From the NCBI GenBank assembly GCA_002482565.1, contig DLGG01000115.1, forward strand, positions 1-6,106: a DNA stretch of 6,106 nucleotides, read 5' to 3'. The stretch's first letter is position 1. Every line of letters begins with the position of its first letter. A program made the translations under genes and the position numbers. Of this stretch, positions 5,066 through 6,106 are shown piece by piece. The notes under the pieces are model-generated. The model saw nothing but the letters and a program-made list of their open reading frames with translations, searched no databases and was not told the origin of the DNA. Origin of the DNA: Solidesulfovibrio magneticus. Lineage in GTDB: Bacteria > Desulfobacterota > Desulfovibrionia > Desulfovibrionales > Desulfovibrionaceae.

Positions 5066-6106
5066 TTACTTAGGCACCAGCACGTAAGCCTTGGCCGTGC
5101 CCTTCATGAGGCCGGCCTGGTGGGCGGCTTTTTCGCCGGGGCCGAGGTAGAGGTCGAAGTGGTTGCCGCGCATGCAGCCGGTGTCCTGGGCCATGACGAA
5201 GCCGGTGAAGCGTTCGACGCCGGGGCCTGTGCCGGGCGGGTAGCCGGGCAGGTCGCCGTCCACGGCCAGAAGCGAGCCGTAGGGCATGAATCCCGGGTCC
5301 ACTGCCACGCTGGCGTGGGGGGTGACGGGCACGCCCATGGCTCCCACCGGCGTGGTCTGGGAGGCCTTGAAAAAGATGTAGCTCGGATTCTTGGTCAGAT
5401 ATTCGCGCACCTGGGTCGGGTTTTCTTCCAGGTAGCGCCGGATGCGCTGCATGCTCATCTCTTCTTCGGGGAAGCAGCCCCGTTCCACCATGACGCGCCC
5501 CACGCCCACGTAGCGGTGGGCGTTCTTGCCGTCGTAGAGGGCGTAGACCGTGGAGCCGTCCTCGATGTAGCGCAGCTTGCCCGAGCCTTGGACATGCAGG
5601 AAAAAGACGGCGATGGGGTCCTTGGCAAAGCCCAGCTCCAGGCCTTTGCCGGAAAGCGCGCCGGCGTAGTCGATGGCGTCGCGGCTGTGGTGTTTGCCGG
5701 CCCCGCCGGGGTTGCGGTAGATGCCCCAGACGTAGGGGCCGTGCCTGGTGCGCGAAACCTCGATGGTCGGTTCGTAGTAGCCGGTGAGCAGGGTGTCGGT
5801 GGAGAGCGGCACCCAGGTGAAGTATTTGGACAGCACCGACGGATCACGGTCCAGTTCGGGCAGGATGCGGCGGAAGGTGGTCAGTCCCTGGTGGAGCTGG
5901 CCCCAGGTCAGGCGCACGCCGGGCTGGTCGATGGCGATGTTTCCGGCCGGTTTTCGGGCGACAAAGGCGATGGAGCGGTCCACGGCCGGGGCCAGGGAGG
6001 CGAAGCTCGGGATCTGCTGGCTGGCCGGGCTGATGCGGGTGTTCCAGGGCGTGGTCGGGGCCGGCGCGACCGGGGCGCGCATATGGGGCGGCGCGCCGGC
6101 CGGGGC
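5066..6106 (-). CDS. mltA: MltA-family membrane-bound lytic murein transglycosylase (5' partial)
   Basis: The enzyme cleaves the MurNAc-GlcNAc bond of peptidoglycan with formation of 1,6-anhydroMurNAc, normally from the periplasmic face as an outer-membrane lipoprotein. Numbering is from an internal ATG at 6082. Family motifs in order are LLTGYYEP (98-105), IAVFFLHVQGSGKL (157-170), NPSYIFF (232-238), VPVTPHASVAVDPGFMPYG (251-269) and the C-terminal 3D domain. The 3D domain has AQDTG (D300) and GNHFDLYLG (D310); these match the positions of the catalytic and conserved Asp of E. coli MltA. The stop is TAA at 5066-5068. The frame runs open through an Ala/Pro-rich stretch to the right edge, so the signal peptide and any lipobox lie outside the window. 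It runs in the same direction as the phosphatase gene, but the 216-bp gap with its structures suggests separate transcription. Confidence 0.95.
   Translation of the reverse strand, partial: APAGAPPHMRAPVAPAPTTPWNTRISPASQQIPSFASLAPAVDRSIAFVARKPAGNIAIDQPGVRLTWGQLHQGLTTFRRILPELDRDPSVLSKYFTWVPLSTDTLLTGYYEPTIEVSRTRHGPYVWGIYRNPGGAGKHHSRDAIDYAGALSGKGLELGFAKDPIAVFFLHVQGSGKLRYIEDGSTVYALYDGKNAHRYVGVGRVMVERGCFPEEEMSMQRIRRYLEENPTQVREYLTKNPSYIFFKASQTTPVGAMGVPVTPHASVAVDPGFMPYGSLLAVDGDLPGYPPGTGPGVERFTGFVMAQDTGCMRGNHFDLYLGPGEKAAHQAGLMKGTAKAYVLVPK

Noticed and set aside
6080..6082. ATG as the true start of mltA
   Set aside because: The frame continues to the right edge in Ala/Pro-rich sequence, and starting here would leave the enzyme without an export signal.

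Overview
The window is GC-rich bacterial DNA. Its gene families and the style of its intergenic repeats fit a delta-proteobacterial sulfate reducer of the Desulfovibrio / Solidesulfovibrio type. This is inferred from protein style, the heavy use of GCC/GGC codons, and GATGCCTCCGGCGGC-type spacers that I recall from that group. No ribosomal or other taxonomic marker is present. There are five genes, two of them cut by the window edges, and no tRNA, rRNA, CRISPR array or transposase that I can see.

Left half, + strand: a PAS-PAS sensor histidine kinase (partial at its 5' end, ending at 1849) overlaps by 4 bp a response regulator with a receiver-HDOD architecture (1846-3066). They are probably a co-translated two-component pair. 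A small STAS-domain protein of the anti-sigma-factor-antagonist type follows at 3233-3574.

Middle, - strand: a receiver-PP2C (RsbU/SpoIIE-like) phosphatase (3707-4849) converges on the STAS gene. A response-regulated phosphatase and a phosphorylatable STAS protein form two thirds of a Bacillus-style partner switch. The third part, a HATPase anti-sigma kinase (RsbW/SpoIIAB-like), is not in the window.

Right end, - strand: an MltA-family lytic murein transglycosylase with a 3D domain (5066 to the window edge, partial at its 5' end), apparently unrelated to the signalling genes.

The intergenic DNA holds most of the unexplained structure. One GC-rich hairpin element occurs three times (3085-3131, 3588-3634, and 4917-4961 on the - strand). 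Each copy lies downstream of a gene and points the same way as that gene, and the third copy carries a compensatory base-pair change in the stem. An AT-rich 34-bp perfect palindrome (5027-5060) follows the mltA stop and has the spacing of a Xer/dif recombination site. A four-tract G-quadruplex motif lies on the - strand at 4890-4915, about 40 nt before the phosphatase start codon.
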